Shown: positions 27,386 to 35,925 of the stretch, piece by piece
Numbering within the stretch: the stretch's first letter is position 1
Layout: each line of letters starts with the position of its first letter
Source: Aquimarina sp. Aq78
GTDB taxonomy: Bacteria > Bacteroidota > Bacteroidia > Flavobacteriales > Flavobacteriaceae
DNA length: 64,000 nt
Reading direction: 5' to 3'
Assembly (NCBI RefSeq): GCF_900299525.1
Contig: NZ_OMKA01000029.1
Span: 546,986 to 610,985, forward strand
Notes under the pieces: model-generated
What the model was told of the DNA's origin: nothing
What the model saw: only the letters and a program-made list of their open reading frames with translations
Database searches by the model: none
Translations under genes and position numbers: made by a program

Positions 27386-28042
27386 ATGAAAACGAATTTA
27401 TACATAGTTAATGAAATAGAACCTCTTGATGTATCTGTCAAAGTAACAGAGGCACAATTGCTATTCAATGAACTTACTTACACCCATTTTCCAGTTATAA
27501 AACAGAATATATATCTAGGATGTATCTCTGAAGCAGATATCCGATGTTTTGAAACCGACAAAACTTTGGATACATATCAATACGCCCTTGAAGGGTTTTA
27601 TGTAAGGAAAGATGATAACTGGTTGGATATTCTAGAATCTTTTGCACAAAATAATTCTAATATTATGCCAGTACTTGACGACAACAATAGTTATTTAGGC
27701 TTTTTTGAACTTGGAGATATTATAAACCTTTTTAATGAAACCCCGTTTCTTAGCGAACCTGGTAATATTTTAATAGTAGAAAAAGGTGTTTTGGATTATT
27801 CTTTTAGTGAAATTTCACAAATTGTAGAATCAAATAATGCCAAGGTGTTGGGGTTATTTATATCTAATATGGAAAATGATGTTGCACAGATCACATTAAA
27901 AATTAGTGATAGTGACATTAACAATATTGTACAAACGTTTAGAAGATATAGCTATAATATTGTTTCAAAACATCAAGATGATACATTTTTGACAAACCTT
28001 AAAGAAAGATCCCAATATTTAGCAAAATACCTTAATATTTAA
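27386..28042 (+). CDS. CBS domain protein
   Basis: A 218-residue cytosolic protein with a CBS pair in the first 130 residues (LLFNELTYTHFPVIKQNIYLG and the second motif NSNIMPVLDDNNSYLGFF) and a C-terminal ACT-like stretch of about 70 residues (AKVLGLFISNMENDVAQITLKIS). CBS pairs bind adenine nucleotides and act as regulatory modules. It lies immediately upstream of nadK, between pdxJ and nadK, an arrangement I recall as conserved in flavobacteria, which suggests a metabolic sensor near NAD and vitamin B6 synthesis. Target unknown. Confidence 0.85.
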   Translation: MKTNLYIVNEIEPLDVSVKVTEAQLLFNELTYTHFPVIKQNIYLGCISEADIRCFETDKTLDTYQYALEGFYVRKDDNWLDILESFAQNNSNIMPVLDDNNSYLGFFELGDIINLFNETPFLSEPGNILIVEKGVLDYSFSEISQIVESNNAKVLGLFISNMENDVAQITLKISDSDINNIVQTFRRYSYNIVSKHQDDTFLTNLKERSQYLAKYLNI

Positions 28043-28083
28043 AACAGTTTACCTAATCAAATACTAACACAAATCAAATTATA

Positions 28084-28968
28084 ATGAAGATCGGTATATA
28101 CGGCCAGTTCTATCATAAAAATTCGGGAATCTACATCCAACAGTTATTAGAAACTCTTGACAAAAATGGTGTAGAAGTTGTAATTGAGAAAAATTTTCTC
28201 GAATTGATAAATCTTCATGATGAAATAGATAAAACATATTCTCATTTTAGCACTTTTGAGGAATTGGATACATCTTATGATCTTTTTTTTAGTATTGGAG
28301 GAGATGGTACTATTCTCAAAACGATTACCTATGTTCGAGATTTAGGAATCCCTATTGCGGGTATCAACACTGGAAGACTAGGTTTTTTGGCAACCATTCA
28401 AAAAGAAGAAATTAAAGATACTATAGCACTCATCCTTGACAAAAAATTTTATATTTCTTCAAGAAGTCTCGTAACGATAGAAACTTTACCAGCAACTGAA
28501 GAATTCGGAGTATTAAATTTTGCCATGAATGAGATCGCAGTAAGCCGAAGAAATACAACCTCTATGATTACTGTACACACAAGTCTTAACAATGAATTCC
28601 TTACTTCATATTGGGCAGATGGCTTAATTGTTTCTACCCCTACCGGCTCTACAGGATATTCATTAAGTTGCGGTGGCCCGGTAATGATGCCTGATGCAGA
28701 AAGCATGGTACTCACTCCTATTGCTCCACATAACCTTAATGCAAGACCTCTTGTTATACCAGATAGTCAAGAAATCAAATTACAAGTTTCCGGAAGAGAA
28801 GACACCTATTTAATTTCTTTAGACTCTAGAATACATACACTCCCAAATGAAGCTACAGTAGTTATTAAAAAAGCTCCTTTCAAAATCAACATGGTAGTTC
28901 TTCAAGATGATAGTTTTCTAAAAACGTTGCGTAAAAAGATGCTTTGGGGGGAAGATAAACGCAATTGA
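28084..28968 (+). CDS. nadK: NAD kinase
   Basis: A 294-residue enzyme phosphorylating NAD to NADP with ATP. The signatures are GGDGTIL in SIGGDGTILKT, NTGRLGFLA, the NE/ISR region MNEIAVSRRNT, and the late STPTGSTGYSLSCGGP motif. Length is normal for NadK. It follows the CBS gene by 41 bp on the same strand. No riboswitch or leader hairpin is seen. Confidence 0.98.
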   Translation: MKIGIYGQFYHKNSGIYIQQLLETLDKNGVEVVIEKNFLELINLHDEIDKTYSHFSTFEELDTSYDLFFSIGGDGTILKTITYVRDLGIPIAGINTGRLGFLATIQKEEIKDTIALILDKKFYISSRSLVTIETLPATEEFGVLNFAMNEIAVSRRNTTSMITVHTSLNNEFLTSYWADGLIVSTPTGSTGYSLSCGGPVMMPDAESMVLTPIAPHNLNARPLVIPDSQEIKLQVSGREDTYLISLDSRIHTLPNEATVVIKKAPFKINMVVLQDDSFLKTLRKKMLWGEDKRN

Positions 28969-29021
28969 ACAATAAAATGTACTAAAAAGTGTTTTTTATT
29001 CATACTATTTTACTCAAATTC

Positions 29022-29050
29022 TTGTGTACTAAAGTTAATTGTTATATTTG
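29022..29050 (+). promoter_or_regulatory. Bacteroidota-type promoter before the DUF6089 gene
   Basis: TTG at 29022-29024, an 18-nt spacer, then TATATTTG at 29043-29050, 17 bp before the ATG at 29068. Both elements fit the TTG-N17-23-TAnnTTTG consensus. It probably drives the DUF6089-uppS-bamA-ompH run. Confidence 0.7.
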
Positions 29051-29067
29051 CAAACTTTTGAAAATCT

Positions 29068-29745
29068 ATGAGATACTTAGCATCACTTATAATTGTTGTA
29101 TTTTTTATACAACCAATCGCATCACAAACTTACGAGGTAGGTTTGATGGCTGGAGGAGCTAACTATATAGGAGATGTAGGATCTACATACTATATTTCAC
29201 CTAATAATGTTGCTTTTGGAGCTATCGGAAAATGGAATCGAAGTAAACGACATGCTTTTAGAGCTTCATTTTTATATGCTAAACTCAATGCTAATGACGA
29301 TAAAGGAGATGACAGAAGAAAACAAAGAGGATTAAGTTTTAGCAATTCTGTAAAAGAAATATCGCTAGGAATGGAATTTAATTTCTGGGATTGGTATCTT
29401 TACGACGGAGGATCCCAATTTACCCCTTATCTATATACAGGAATCACCACATTTAATTATGGTGCATTAGCTGTTGATGCGAATAATCAAATCGACGCAT
29501 ATGCTGATAAATGGAGTTTCGCAATCCCTATGGTTTTAGGGATTAAAAAAACATTAGGTAAAAATTTTGTATTTGGCGCAGAAATAGGTGCTCGATACAC
29601 GTTTACTGATAACCTTGATGGCAGTAATCCTGATGATAGATTTGGAACAGGATTTGGTAATTTAAATAACAATGACTGGTATGTATTTACAGGTATAACA
29701 CTATCGTATACCTGGGGTAGAATACCGTGTTTTTGTGCTTTCTAA
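29068..29745 (+). CDS. DUF6089 family outer-membrane beta-barrel protein
   Basis: A 225-residue exported protein with signal peptide ending PIASQ. Alternating hydrophobic strands, YEVGLMAGGANYIGDVG at the mature start, a KxxHAFRASFLYAKL strand and a YTWGRIPCFCAF end fit a small eight-stranded barrel of this flavobacterial family. It is the first gene of the envelope operon, with only 2 bp before uppS and bamA following, so it probably helps outer-membrane assembly. No specific biochemical role is established. Confidence 0.85.
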   Translation: MRYLASLIIVVFFIQPIASQTYEVGLMAGGANYIGDVGSTYYISPNNVAFGAIGKWNRSKRHAFRASFLYAKLNANDDKGDDRRKQRGLSFSNSVKEISLGMEFNFWDWYLYDGGSQFTPYLYTGITTFNYGALAVDANNQIDAYADKWSFAIPMVLGIKKTLGKNFVFGAEIGARYTFTDNLDGSNPDDRFGTGFGNLNNNDWYVFTGITLSYTWGRIPCFCAF

Positions 29746-29747
29746 AA

Positions 29748-30485
29748 ATGATTGATAAAAAACAATTAAACACTAATATCCCACAGCACGTTGCCATTAT
29801 TATGGATGGTAATGGGCGATGGGCAAAAAAGAAAGGTCTATTTAGAGCCGTTGGTCACGAAAACGGAACTAAAGCTGTTAAAGAAGCTGTAGAAAGCAGT
29901 GCCGAGATAGGCATTAAGTATCTTACACTTTATGCTTTTTCTACAGAAAACTGGAATAGACCAAAACTTGAAGTAGACACCTTAATGAAACTTTTGGTAA
30001 ACTCCTTAAAAAAGGAAATCAAAACACTTCAAGACAATAATATTAAACTTAATGCTATTGGAAATTTGCAGTCGCTTCCCAAAAAAGCAAGAGTAGAACT
30101 TTTAGAAGTTATCGAAAAGACCAAATCCAATACACATATGACACTTACTCTGGCTCTGAGCTATGGAAGCAGAGAAGAGCTTATAAAAACTATCCAAGAA
30201 ATAAGTATTAAAGTTAAAAATGGTGTAATTTCGCCACATCTTATAAATGAATCAGTCATTAATGAGCATTTGTACACAAAAGACCTGCCTGATGTGGACT
30301 TATTGATACGTACCAGTGGGGAACAACGTATTAGTAATTTTTTACTATGGCAAATTGCGTATGCAGAATTATATTTTACAGAAATTTTATGGCCAGACTT
30401 TAAAAAAGCCGATTTATTCGAGGCCATATTCAATTATCAAAAAAGAGAAAGAAGATTTGGAAAAACTAGTGAGCAGCTCAGTTAA
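29748..30485 (+). CDS. uppS: Isoprenyl transferase (undecaprenyl diphosphate synthase)
   Basis: 245 residues from the ATG at 29748; an earlier ATG at 29727 would overlap the preceding gene and adds a non-family N-terminus. IIMDGNGRWAKKKG carries catalytic Asp20; LTLYAFSTENW and LLIRTSGEQRISNFLLWQ with the C-terminal Glu region are the other conserved regions. It makes the C55 lipid carrier for peptidoglycan and O-antigen synthesis from IPP and FPP. Its stop is 4 bp before the bamA start, consistent with translational coupling. Confidence 0.97.
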   Translation: MIDKKQLNTNIPQHVAIIMDGNGRWAKKKGLFRAVGHENGTKAVKEAVESSAEIGIKYLTLYAFSTENWNRPKLEVDTLMKLLVNSLKKEIKTLQDNNIKLNAIGNLQSLPKKARVELLEVIEKTKSNTHMTLTLALSYGSREELIKTIQEISIKVKNGVISPHLINESVINEHLYTKDLPDVDLLIRTSGEQRISNFLLWQIAYAELYFTEILWPDFKKADLFEAIFNYQKRERRFGKTSEQLS

Positions 30486-30489
30486 AGAA

Positions 30490-33120
30490 ATGACAAAAAA
30501 ACTACCTATTACGTATTTTACGTTACTCGCCTTATTAATATCAACATCACTTTCTGCACAAAATTTACCTGGTGCTAACGGGAAAGAATATATTATTGGG
30601 GATATTAAAGTTACCGGGATTACCAGTTACAATGAAAACACAGTAATTACTTTTACTGGTCTTAGAAAAGGGGAACGTGTTTTTCTTCCGGGAGATCGGA
30701 TAAGTAAAGTCATTAAGAAATTGTGGGATCTCGAATTATTTAGCGATATTAATTTTTACATTAGTAATGTAGAAGGAGACGTTGCTGATCTCGAAATTAA
30801 CATACAAGAAGTACCTGAGTTAAACGAAGCCCGTATTCAAGGAATTAAAAAGCGTAAATCCGAAGAGTTAATTAAAGATAATGGATTAACCAAAGGCGCT
30901 AAGGTTACAGAAAACCTTATAACTACAACTCGTAACTTTATTACTAATAAGTATAAAAAAGACGGATTCCTAAACACTAAAGTTGTTGTTAACACCATTC
31001 CTATTAAAGATACAGTTGCTAGCAACAAGGTAAATATGGTTATTCTGATCGACAAAGGAGATCGGGTTAAGGTTGATAAAATCAATATAGAAGGAAACGA
31101 GCAACTTTCTGATGCTAAGGTGCGCAGAGCAATGAAAAACACCAAGCGTAAGAAATTTTTAAGATTCTGGAAACGATCAAAATATATCCGGGCAGATTAC
31201 GAGGAGGATAAAGATAATATCATTACTAAATATAAAGAAAAAGGATATCGAGATGCTCGTATCACCTCTGATAGTTTGATTATAGAAGATGATAATAGTG
31301 TATCGCTTAATCTTAATCTTGAAGAAGGTAATAAGTATTATTTTGGTAATATTACATTTTTAGGTAATAGCGTATATACCGACCGAGAATTAGCCCGACA
31401 GCTAGTTATTAAAAAGGGAGATGTCTATAATGGCGTTCTTCTAGAAAAACAAATTGCAGATAATAGTAAGCCAGATGCAAATGATCTTACCAATTTATAT
31501 CAAAATAATGGGTATTTATTTTCTTCTATTGATGCAGTAGAAACAAAAGTGTACAATGACACTCTTGATTTTGAAATCAGAGTACGTGAAGGGAAATTAA
31601 CCTATTTTGATCATATTACCGTTACCGGAAACGATAAAACAAATGATCACGTAATTTATAGAACACTTAGAACCAGACCAGGTCAACGTTACAGTAAGGA
31701 TCTTGTAGTACGAACCGTTCGTGAATTGGGGCAATTAGGATTTTTTGATCCAGAACAATTAGAACCTCAATTTCAAAATGCAAATCCTCAAGCAGGAACT
31801 ATAGATATTAATTATCCGGTAGTAGAAAAAGGATCCAGTCAAATTGAGCTTCAAGGTGGTTTTGGAGGTGGTGGTTTTGTAGGAACTCTGGGACTAGCTT
31901 TTAGTAACTTTTCAATACGTAATATTTTTAACAAAGAATCCTACAGTCCTCTACCAATGGGAGATGGTCAAACTCTTAGAGTTAGAGCTCAGGCCAGTAG
32001 ATTTTTTCAAACCTATAGCCTTTCTTTTGTAGAACCATGGCTAGGAGGAAAAAGACCATATCAGCTCTCTACATCATTCTCTCATACTATTCAGTTCTTG
32101 CTTAACAACAGAACACGTAAAGTAGATAGAGACAGTAAATTCCTTATTACTGGTGGATCAATAGGAATAGCCAAAAGATTAAATTGGCCAGATAATTACT
32201 TTACATTATCTCAAGCCATCAGTGTAAGACATTACAATCTTAAAAACTATAACACTCGATTATTTACTTTTGGTAATGGATCTTCTAATGATTTATCCTA
32301 TACCATTGGGATCAATAGAAATAACACTACTGTAAACCCAATTTTTCCAACTGGTGGATCAGAGTTTAATCTTGTTGCTAAACTTTCTGTACCCTACTCT
32401 CTTTTTGATGGGGTAGATTATGGTGAATTAGCAGATCGTAGAGATTCTTTAGAAGAAGAAAGAAGTAATCTTGATAACACAAATTCGAGAGATCTTGTAA
32501 GAAGTGCTGAAATAGGTACTGAAATTGGAGAAATCGATCAGGAGCGTTTTAAATGGCTAGAATACTATAAACTTAAATTTGATGGTACCTGGTATACAAG
32601 TTTAGTTAATATAGGGAAAAAACCCCTGGTTTTAAAGACAAAAGCAGAATATGGTTTTTTAGGTGCATATAACAACAATAGAGGTAATATTCCTTTTGAA
32701 CGTTTTTTCCTGGGAGGAGATGGATTAGGGGCTACAAGTCTTGATGGCCGTGAAGTTGTTTCATTAAGAGGATACCCAAATCAATCTCTTACACCTCAAA
32801 GTAGAACTAATAATCAAGATTTTGATGCCGATGGGGCAACAATTTATAACAAATATTCGTTAGAGCTTCGTTATCCTATAACACTAAAACCCGCAGCATC
32901 AATATATGTGCTAGGATTTTTGGAAGGTGGAGCTTCCTATGATAGCTTTAAAAGTTTCAACCCTTTCCAATTAAGTCGTTCTGCTGGAGCAGGTTTACGT
33001 ATCTTTATGCCAGCATTTGGGTTATTAGGTATAGATTTTGGGTATGGTTTTGATCCTATTCCGGGAACAAATCAGGCTAATGGATGGGAAACCCATTTTA
33101 TTATAGGACAACAATTTTAG
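30490..33120 (+). CDS. bamA: BamA, outer-membrane protein assembly factor
   Basis: 876 residues from the ATG at 30490, which gives a proper signal peptide (LLALLISTSLSAQ). The N-terminal half carries about five POTRA repeats (for example EYIIGDIKVTGITSYNENT, GNITFLGNSVYTDREL, YFDHITVTGN). The C-terminal half is a 16-strand barrel with GSEFNLVAKLSVPYSL, the RFFLGGDGLGATSLDGREV strand and the loop LRGYPNQSL (VRGF-like substrate-exit motif). An Asp/Glu/Arg-rich insert at about residues 640-685 lies in the barrel and is typical of flavobacterial BamA. It inserts beta-barrel proteins into the outer membrane. Confidence 0.97.
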   Translation: MTKKLPITYFTLLALLISTSLSAQNLPGANGKEYIIGDIKVTGITSYNENTVITFTGLRKGERVFLPGDRISKVIKKLWDLELFSDINFYISNVEGDVADLEINIQEVPELNEARIQGIKKRKSEELIKDNGLTKGAKVTENLITTTRNFITNKYKKDGFLNTKVVVNTIPIKDTVASNKVNMVILIDKGDRVKVDKINIEGNEQLSDAKVRRAMKNTKRKKFLRFWKRSKYIRADYEEDKDNIITKYKEKGYRDARITSDSLIIEDDNSVSLNLNLEEGNKYYFGNITFLGNSVYTDRELARQLVIKKGDVYNGVLLEKQIADNSKPDANDLTNLYQNNGYLFSSIDAVETKVYNDTLDFEIRVREGKLTYFDHITVTGNDKTNDHVIYRTLRTRPGQRYSKDLVVRTVRELGQLGFFDPEQLEPQFQNANPQAGTIDINYPVVEKGSSQIELQGGFGGGGFVGTLGLAFSNFSIRNIFNKESYSPLPMGDGQTLRVRAQASRFFQTYSLSFVEPWLGGKRPYQLSTSFSHTIQFLLNNRTRKVDRDSKFLITGGSIGIAKRLNWPDNYFTLSQAISVRHYNLKNYNTRLFTFGNGSSNDLSYTIGINRNNTTVNPIFPTGGSEFNLVAKLSVPYSLFDGVDYGELADRRDSLEEERSNLDNTNSRDLVRSAEIGTEIGEIDQERFKWLEYYKLKFDGTWYTSLVNIGKKPLVLKTKAEYGFLGAYNNNRGNIPFERFFLGGDGLGATSLDGREVVSLRGYPNQSLTPQSRTNNQDFDADGATIYNKYSLELRYPITLKPAASIYVLGFLEGGASYDSFKSFNPFQLSRSAGAGLRIFMPAFGLLGIDFGYGFDPIPGTNQANGWETHFIIGQQF

Positions 33121-33155
33121 TTTTGGCACGATTATTTCTATATACACACAAAGTT

Positions 33156-33998
33156 ATGAAAACAAAGGGTCTTTTACTAGTTGCAGCAGTCAGTTGGCTA
33201 TTTTTCACAAACGCAGTACATGCGCAGAAAGGTATTAGGATTGGCTATATTGATATGGGATATATTCTGGAAAATGTTCCAGAATATAATGAAGCTTCTT
33301 CTGAACTCGAAACCAAAGTACAAAAATGGAAAGTTGAAATAGAAGCTGAGCTCAAAGAAGTTGAAGAAATGCGTAAAGACCTTAATAATGAAAGAGTCTT
33401 GCTTACCAAAGAACTAATTGAAGAAAGAGAGGAAGATATCTTTTTTAAAGAAAAAGAGATATTAGAATATCAGCAAAAACGATTTGGTCCAAATGGAGAT
33501 CTTTTTATTCAGAAAAAAAGATTAGTTCAACCAGTACAGGATCAAGTTTTTGTAGCAGTTCAAGAGATTGCAAAAAACAAAAAGTATGATTTTGTTTTTG
33601 ACAAATCAGCAGATCTTGTGATGCTCTATTCTGCAGATCGATTTGATATAAGTGATCAGGTATTGCTAAGAATAAACAGAGCTTCAAAAAGAAAACAGCT
33701 CAATAGCAAAAAAGACAAGAAAGCTCTGGAAAGAGCCGAAAAAAGAAATGTAGAACAAGAAACAGAAATATCAGATAGAGAAAGAGCAGCTCAAAAAAGA
33801 TTATCAGAAAGAGAGCAACTTCTTAAAGAACGTAAAATCCAAAGAGATTCTATAAGAGCTGCAAAAAAGAAAGAATTCGAAGCAAGAAGAGCAAGATTAT
33901 TAGAACTACAAAAAAGAAAAAAAGATTCTATTAATGCATTAAAAGCTCAAAAAGAAAATCTGAAAAATAATGATTCATCGTCTGGTTCTGACAACTGA
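33156..33998 (+). CDS. OmpH/Skp family periplasmic chaperone, long form
   Basis: 280 residues from the ATG at 33156, giving a signal peptide ending NAVHAQ; the upstream ATG overlaps bamA and is rejected. The Skp-like core RIGYIDMGYILENVPEYN is followed by helical arms. The last 100 or so residues are extremely charged (KKDKKALERAEKRNVEQ, RAAQKRLSEREQLLKERK) and form a long coiled coil beyond the usual Skp length. Skp binds unfolded barrels on their way to BamA. The extra coiled-coil tail is unusual and its role is unknown. Confidence 0.9.
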   Translation: MKTKGLLLVAAVSWLFFTNAVHAQKGIRIGYIDMGYILENVPEYNEASSELETKVQKWKVEIEAELKEVEEMRKDLNNERVLLTKELIEEREEDIFFKEKEILEYQQKRFGPNGDLFIQKKRLVQPVQDQVFVAVQEIAKNKKYDFVFDKSADLVMLYSADRFDISDQVLLRINRASKRKQLNSKKDKKALERAEKRNVEQETEISDRERAAQKRLSEREQLLKERKIQRDSIRAAKKKEFEARRARLLELQKRKKDSINALKAQKENLKNNDSSSGSDN

Positions 33999-34060
33999 AC
34001 AGATAATGATTAAAAAATTAATTTTTATAAATTTATAACACCTTTTAATATTACTTACAA

Positions 34061-34570
34061 ATGAAACAATTTAGAACATTACTAGTAGCTATTGCACTTA
34101 TCATAGGAACCTCAAGTTTTATGAATGCTCAATCTAAAGTAGCGCATATCGCGTCACAAGAGCTAGTAGAAGCAATGCCTGCTTTTAAAGCTGCAAAAAG
34201 TGAGATCGAAAAATTGAATAAGACCTATGACGCAGAAATTAGAAATATGGTGTTAGAGTTACAAAACACTATCAAAAAATATTCTCAGGAAGCTGAAACT
34301 AAAACTGATGAGGAGAACTTAAAAAGACAGCAAGAAGTACAGGCTACAGAGAAAAGCATTAACGATTATAGAACAAATGCACTTCAGGATCTTCAGAAAA
34401 AAGAGATCGAACTAATGAAGCCTATCTATGAACAAGCACGTACATCTATCCAAAAGGTAGCAAGAGCACAAGGTTTTCAATATGTATTAGATTCTACTAC
34501 AGGAACCGGAGTAATTATGGCTGATGGTAAAAACCTAATGGCAGATGTAAAAAAAGACCTAGGTATCTAA
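34061..34570 (+). CDS. OmpH/Skp family periplasmic chaperone, short form
   Basis: A 169-residue protein with signal peptide ending SFMNAQ. The core KVAHIASQELVEAMPAFKAAKSEIE and the helical hairpin (NTIKKYSQEAETK, QEVQATEKSINDY) are standard Skp. It is the second Skp paralog in tandem after the long one; they share the N-terminal domain, but this one lacks the C-terminal charged extension. It assists delivery of outer-membrane proteins to BamA. Followed by a strong terminator. Confidence 0.93.
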   Translation: MKQFRTLLVAIALIIGTSSFMNAQSKVAHIASQELVEAMPAFKAAKSEIEKLNKTYDAEIRNMVLELQNTIKKYSQEAETKTDEENLKRQQEVQATEKSINDYRTNALQDLQKKEIELMKPIYEQARTSIQKVARAQGFQYVLDSTTGTGVIMADGKNLMADVKKDLGI

Positions 34571-34600
34571 CAGTTTTACTTTAAACTTTTAATAAAAATA

Positions 34601-34637
34601 AAAAAACAGTGAGATGTCATCTCACTGTTTTTTTATT
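34601..34637 (+). terminator. Intrinsic terminator after the Skp genes
   Basis: ACAGTGAGATG (34606-34616) pairs with CATCTCACTGT (34618-34628), followed by TTTTTTTATTTTT. Ends the bamA/skp operon before murI. Confidence 0.9.
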
Positions 34638-34661
34638 TTTGGGATAAACTATTATGTGATT

Positions 34662-35450
34662 ATGCAAGATCAACCTATTGGTATATTTGACTCAGGTGTT
34701 GGTGGAACAACAATCTGGAAAGAAATCGCCTCCCTATTGCCTTATGAGAACACTATCTTTCTGGCTGATAGCAAATATGCTCCTTATGGCAAACGTAGTA
34801 AAGAAGAGATTACCGCATTAAGCATTAAAAACACCGAAAAACTCCTTGATTTAAATTGTAAGATCATCGTGGTTGCATGCAATACTGCGACTACAAATGC
34901 CATAAAAACGCTACGATCCACTTACAACATACCAATTATTGGAATTGAACCGGCGATAAAACCGGCAGCTATTTACACCAAAACAAAAAAAGTAGGTGTA
35001 CTTGCTACAAAAGGTACTTTATCTAGTGAGTTATTTGTCAAAACATCAGATCTATATACTCAAAATATTGAAGTCCTCGAAGTCATTGGCACTGGACTGG
35101 TGGAGCTTATTGAAAAAGGCAAGATAGATACGGATGAAATGTACACATTACTTCATTCTTATATTACCCCTATGCTTAACAAAAACATAGATCATTTAGT
35201 CCTTGGATGCACACATTACCCGTACTTAATCCCACTTCTAAAAAAAATGCTCCCCAACGAGATTACAATTATTGATTCGGGAGAGGCGGTTGCACGACAA
35301 ACTAAAGCTGTGTTGATTGCAAATAATTTTTTAAATCCAAACCCCAAAATAGGTAAACATACTTTATATACTAATGGTAACGTAGATATACTAAAGAATA
35401 TATTACATGAAAATACTATTACGTATACTGCTAAAACTTTAGACTTTTAA
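34662..35450 (+). CDS. murI: Glutamate racemase
   Basis: 262 residues from the ATG at 34662. An in-frame start at 34614 would lie inside the preceding terminator and adds a non-family tail, so I reject it. Motifs: IGIFDSGVGG at the start, CNTATTNA with Cys73 and LGCTHYPYLIP with Cys183, the two catalytic Cys. It interconverts L- and D-glutamate for peptidoglycan, fitting the envelope gene neighbourhood. Downstream of the Skp terminator, so probably a separate transcript. Confidence 0.97.
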   Translation: MQDQPIGIFDSGVGGTTIWKEIASLLPYENTIFLADSKYAPYGKRSKEEITALSIKNTEKLLDLNCKIIVVACNTATTNAIKTLRSTYNIPIIGIEPAIKPAAIYTKTKKVGVLATKGTLSSELFVKTSDLYTQNIEVLEVIGTGLVELIEKGKIDTDEMYTLLHSYITPMLNKNIDHLVLGCTHYPYLIPLLKKMLPNEITIIDSGEAVARQTKAVLIANNFLNPNPKIGKHTLYTNGNVDILKNILHENTITYTAKTLDF

Positions 35451-35475
35451 TTTTTATAATACATAAACTTAAAAA

Positions 35476-35570
35476 AGATTGTCTAAAAAATAATGTTCTT
35501 CATTTTTATAAGACATAAGCAATAAATTAGTTCTCAAAAAGACAATAAACAAGTTACTTCTAGACAATCT
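35476..35570 (-). terminator. Long-loop inverted repeat, possible terminator for the precursor gene
   Basis: AGATTGTCTA (35476-35485) and TAGACAATCT (35561-35570) are perfect inverted repeats 75 nt apart. Read on the minus strand, the second arm is followed by TTTTTTAAG, so it could end the transcript of the small precursor gene; the loop is unusually long and may fold inside. Confidence 0.4.
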
Positions 35571-35594
35571 TCATTTCTCTAACTTAAAAGAGGA

Positions 35595-35810
35595 TTAACA
35601 GTAAATAGGCCCGCTAATTCCTCCACCACCAGTACCTCCACCAGTGCCTCCACAATTATTAGTGTAACACGTTTGCCCCGGTTGATTACCTTGTCCGGCA
35701 CAACTATGTAATGATGGATTACCTGTCCCTCCAATAATAGCTTTAGAGGCTAGGTTAGAAATTTTGATTTTTTCTAGAGATAGTTTTTTTAACGATTCTC
35801 TTTTTTTCAT
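35595..35810 (-). CDS. Putative RiPP precursor peptide (class I lanthipeptide-like leader, Cys/Gly-rich core)
   Basis: A 71-residue peptide. The leader MKKRESLKKLSLEKIKISNL matches the pattern of Bacteroidota natural-product precursors (Lys-rich start, LKKLSLEKxxIxxL) and is followed by an IIGGTG segment that could be the leader cleavage site. The putative core (about 41 residues) has four Cys (at HSC, QTC, NNC and the C-terminal IYC), seven Ser/Thr and a run of Gly and Thr. Such composition fits thioether-ring peptides or a Cys-rich modified peptide. No LanB/LanC, radical SAM, YcaO, peptidase-transporter or other modification gene is visible on either side, so it is an orphan in the window. 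A LytTR two-component pair lies 115 bp upstream. Family membership is inferred by eye. Confidence 0.65.
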   Translation of the reverse strand: MKKRESLKKLSLEKIKISNLASKAIIGGTGNPSLHSCAGQGNQPGQTCYTNNCGGTGGGTGGGGISGPIYC

Positions 35811-35925
35811 TATTTTAAGTTTTTGTAGTTAATAATACCGGATATTACAAATTACAACAACTAACACTTGTTTTCTTAGCGTATTTTAACAAAAAAAATT
35901 AGAATTTAATAATTATAAATCATGA

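Noticed and set aside
30316-30489. N-terminal extension of BamA starting inside uppS
   Set aside because: The translated extension lacks family similarity and the ATG at 30490 gives a proper signal peptide right after the uppS stop.
34614-34661. Extended start for murI
   Set aside because: It lies in the right arm and T-tract of the preceding terminator; the start at 34662 matches the family.
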